Shown here: positions 63,421 through 64,000 of the stretch, one piece after another
How positions within the stretch are numbered: the stretch's first letter is position 1
How the letters are laid out: each line of letters opens with the position of its first letter
Assembly (NCBI RefSeq): GCF_002105555.1
Contig: NZ_CP020612.1
Location: 2,844,001 to 2,908,000, forward strand
DNA: 64,000 nucleotides
DNA from: Paracoccus contaminans
GTDB taxonomy: Bacteria; Pseudomonadota; Alphaproteobacteria; Rhodobacterales; Rhodobacteraceae
Direction: 5' to 3'
Position numbers and translations under genes: made by a program
Notes under the pieces: model-generated
Told to the model about the DNA's origin: nothing
Database searches by the model: none
What the model saw: the letters and a program-made list of their open reading frames with translations, nothing else

Positions 63421-64000
63421 ATGTCTGTCACGAGGATTCGCCGCACCGTCCGGGCAGGCGAAGATCATGCCATGCAGGCCGTTCCGGGTGCCGCAGCGCC
63501 GTTCCGGCCGCGGCCGGCGCAAGGCGGCGACCGCGCCGCGCCCCCCCGCGCCGATGGCCGTGATCACCGGGCGCTGGGCCAGATCCTGCTGGATGACGGG
63601 GCGGTTGATCCGGGCAATCTGCTCAAGGCCCTGATGCTGCACCGCCGTCAGACGGCCAGGCTGGGGGAAATCCTGCTGGCCCATGGCTGGGTCAGCGAAG
63701 CGGCGCTGGGCCGGGCGCTGTCGCAGCAATGGCGCACCAGCCTCATCGACCTTGCCGCGGTGCCGCCCGATACGCGCCTGATCGACCAGGCGGGGGCCGA
63801 GTGGTGCCTGTCGCACAGGCTGGTGCCGTGGCGGCGCACCGGGGGCGTGGCATTCGTCGCCGCAGCCCGCCCCGATGAATTCGAAGCCCTGCGCCCCCAG
63901 CTTGAAGCGCGGCTGGGCCCGGTGCGGATGCTGCTTTGCGGGGAGACCGACTGCACGCGCGCCCTGCTGGCGACGCGCGGGACGGCGCTGATCCGCCGGG
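63421..64000 (+). CDS. MshEN-domain protein, probably a glycosyltransferase (3' partial)
   Basis: The reading frame starts at ATG 63421 (GAGGTG four bases upstream) and is still open at the window end: 193 codons are visible. After a basic, Pro/Ala-rich head of about 45 residues comes a MshEN/GspE-N-like domain: ALGQILLDDGAVDPGNLLKA, RLGEILLAHGWVSEAALGRA, LSQQWRTSLIDLAAVPPD. In Rhodobacteraceae this N-terminal domain is often joined to a family 2 glycosyltransferase with membrane helices, which would follow beyond the window. A type II/IV secretion ATPase is the other option. The CtrA-type box upstream suggests cell-cycle or surface-linked control. Confidence 0.7.
   Translation, partial: MSVTRIRRTVRAGEDHAMQAVPGAAAPFRPRPAQGGDRAAPPRADGRDHRALGQILLDDGAVDPGNLLKALMLHRRQTARLGEILLAHGWVSEAALGRALSQQWRTSLIDLAAVPPDTRLIDQAGAEWCLSHRLVPWRRTGGVAFVAAARPDEFEALRPQLEARLGPVRMLLCGETDCTRALLATRGTALIRR

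Overview
The window is high-GC chromosomal DNA, about two-thirds G+C judged by eye. Its gene content and gene order look like an alphaproteobacterium of the Rhodobacteraceae, most likely Paracoccus or a close relative. The clues are phoH-ybeY-corC, propionyl-CoA carboxylase and methylmalonyl-CoA mutase genes interleaved with DUF6497 and DUF4174 genes, a TIGR02300 protein, an NDUFA12-MlaD-DUF2155-Aat cluster, a stand-alone xerD behind an unknown exported protein, and a FNR-type site at hemB. This placement is inference from familiar families and synteny; no database was searched.

Layout. 0-5.4 kb: the 3' end of a DUF4130-UdgX uracil-DNA-binding protein, then a MarR regulator with its palindromic operator and an EmrB/EmrA efflux pair, then a small monooxygenase. 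5.4-10.9 kb, minus strand: phoH-ybeY-corC, an Mla-type ABC ATPase and permease, and alanine racemase. 11-20 kb: the propionyl-CoA to succinyl-CoA route (pccB, pccA, methylmalonyl-CoA mutase), interleaved with a DUF6497 protein, three tiny lipoproteins, an acidic unknown and a DUF4174 protein. 20-26 kb: a frameshifted LLM flavin oxidoreductase, a glycosyltransferase-like gene overlapping a HEPN-motif gene, homoserine dehydrogenase, a GntR regulator, a YgjP-type metalloprotease, a TIGR02300 protein and tRNA-Ala(GGC). 26-33 kb: an Nramp Mn transporter, Entner-Doudoroff dehydratase, hisA, secG and pyrG with a coupled exported protein. 33-39 kb: a TRAP transporter divergent from the 5-oxoprolinase genes pxpABC. 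39-48 kb: mfd, a membrane protein, hemB, a lytic transglycosylase, ssb (frameshifted as given) and aroB-aroK. 48-57 kb: two exported/anchored unknowns coupled to xerD, transketolase, a DMT permease, an LpxL-like acyltransferase and accB-accC. 57-64 kb: aat, DUF2155, MlaD, NDUFA12, a DAO-family oxidase, cmk, a YqeY protein, carA, and the start of a MshEN-domain protein (probably a glycosyltransferase) that runs off the end behind a CtrA-type box.

Most of the window is core metabolism and housekeeping. There is no prophage, insertion sequence, CRISPR array or recognisable defence island. I did not find a clearly new multi-gene system. The best leads are the TRAP transporter facing pxpABC across a perfect palindrome (a candidate oxoproline uptake and breakdown unit), the HEPN-motif protein overlapping a glycosyltransferase-like gene, the paired CDD-motif lipoproteins behind an inverted-repeat promoter region, the CtrA-type box, and two frameshifts at simple-sequence runs (ssb, LLM oxidoreductase). 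Uncorrected, the ssb frameshift creates a false Ssb-transglycosylase fusion.
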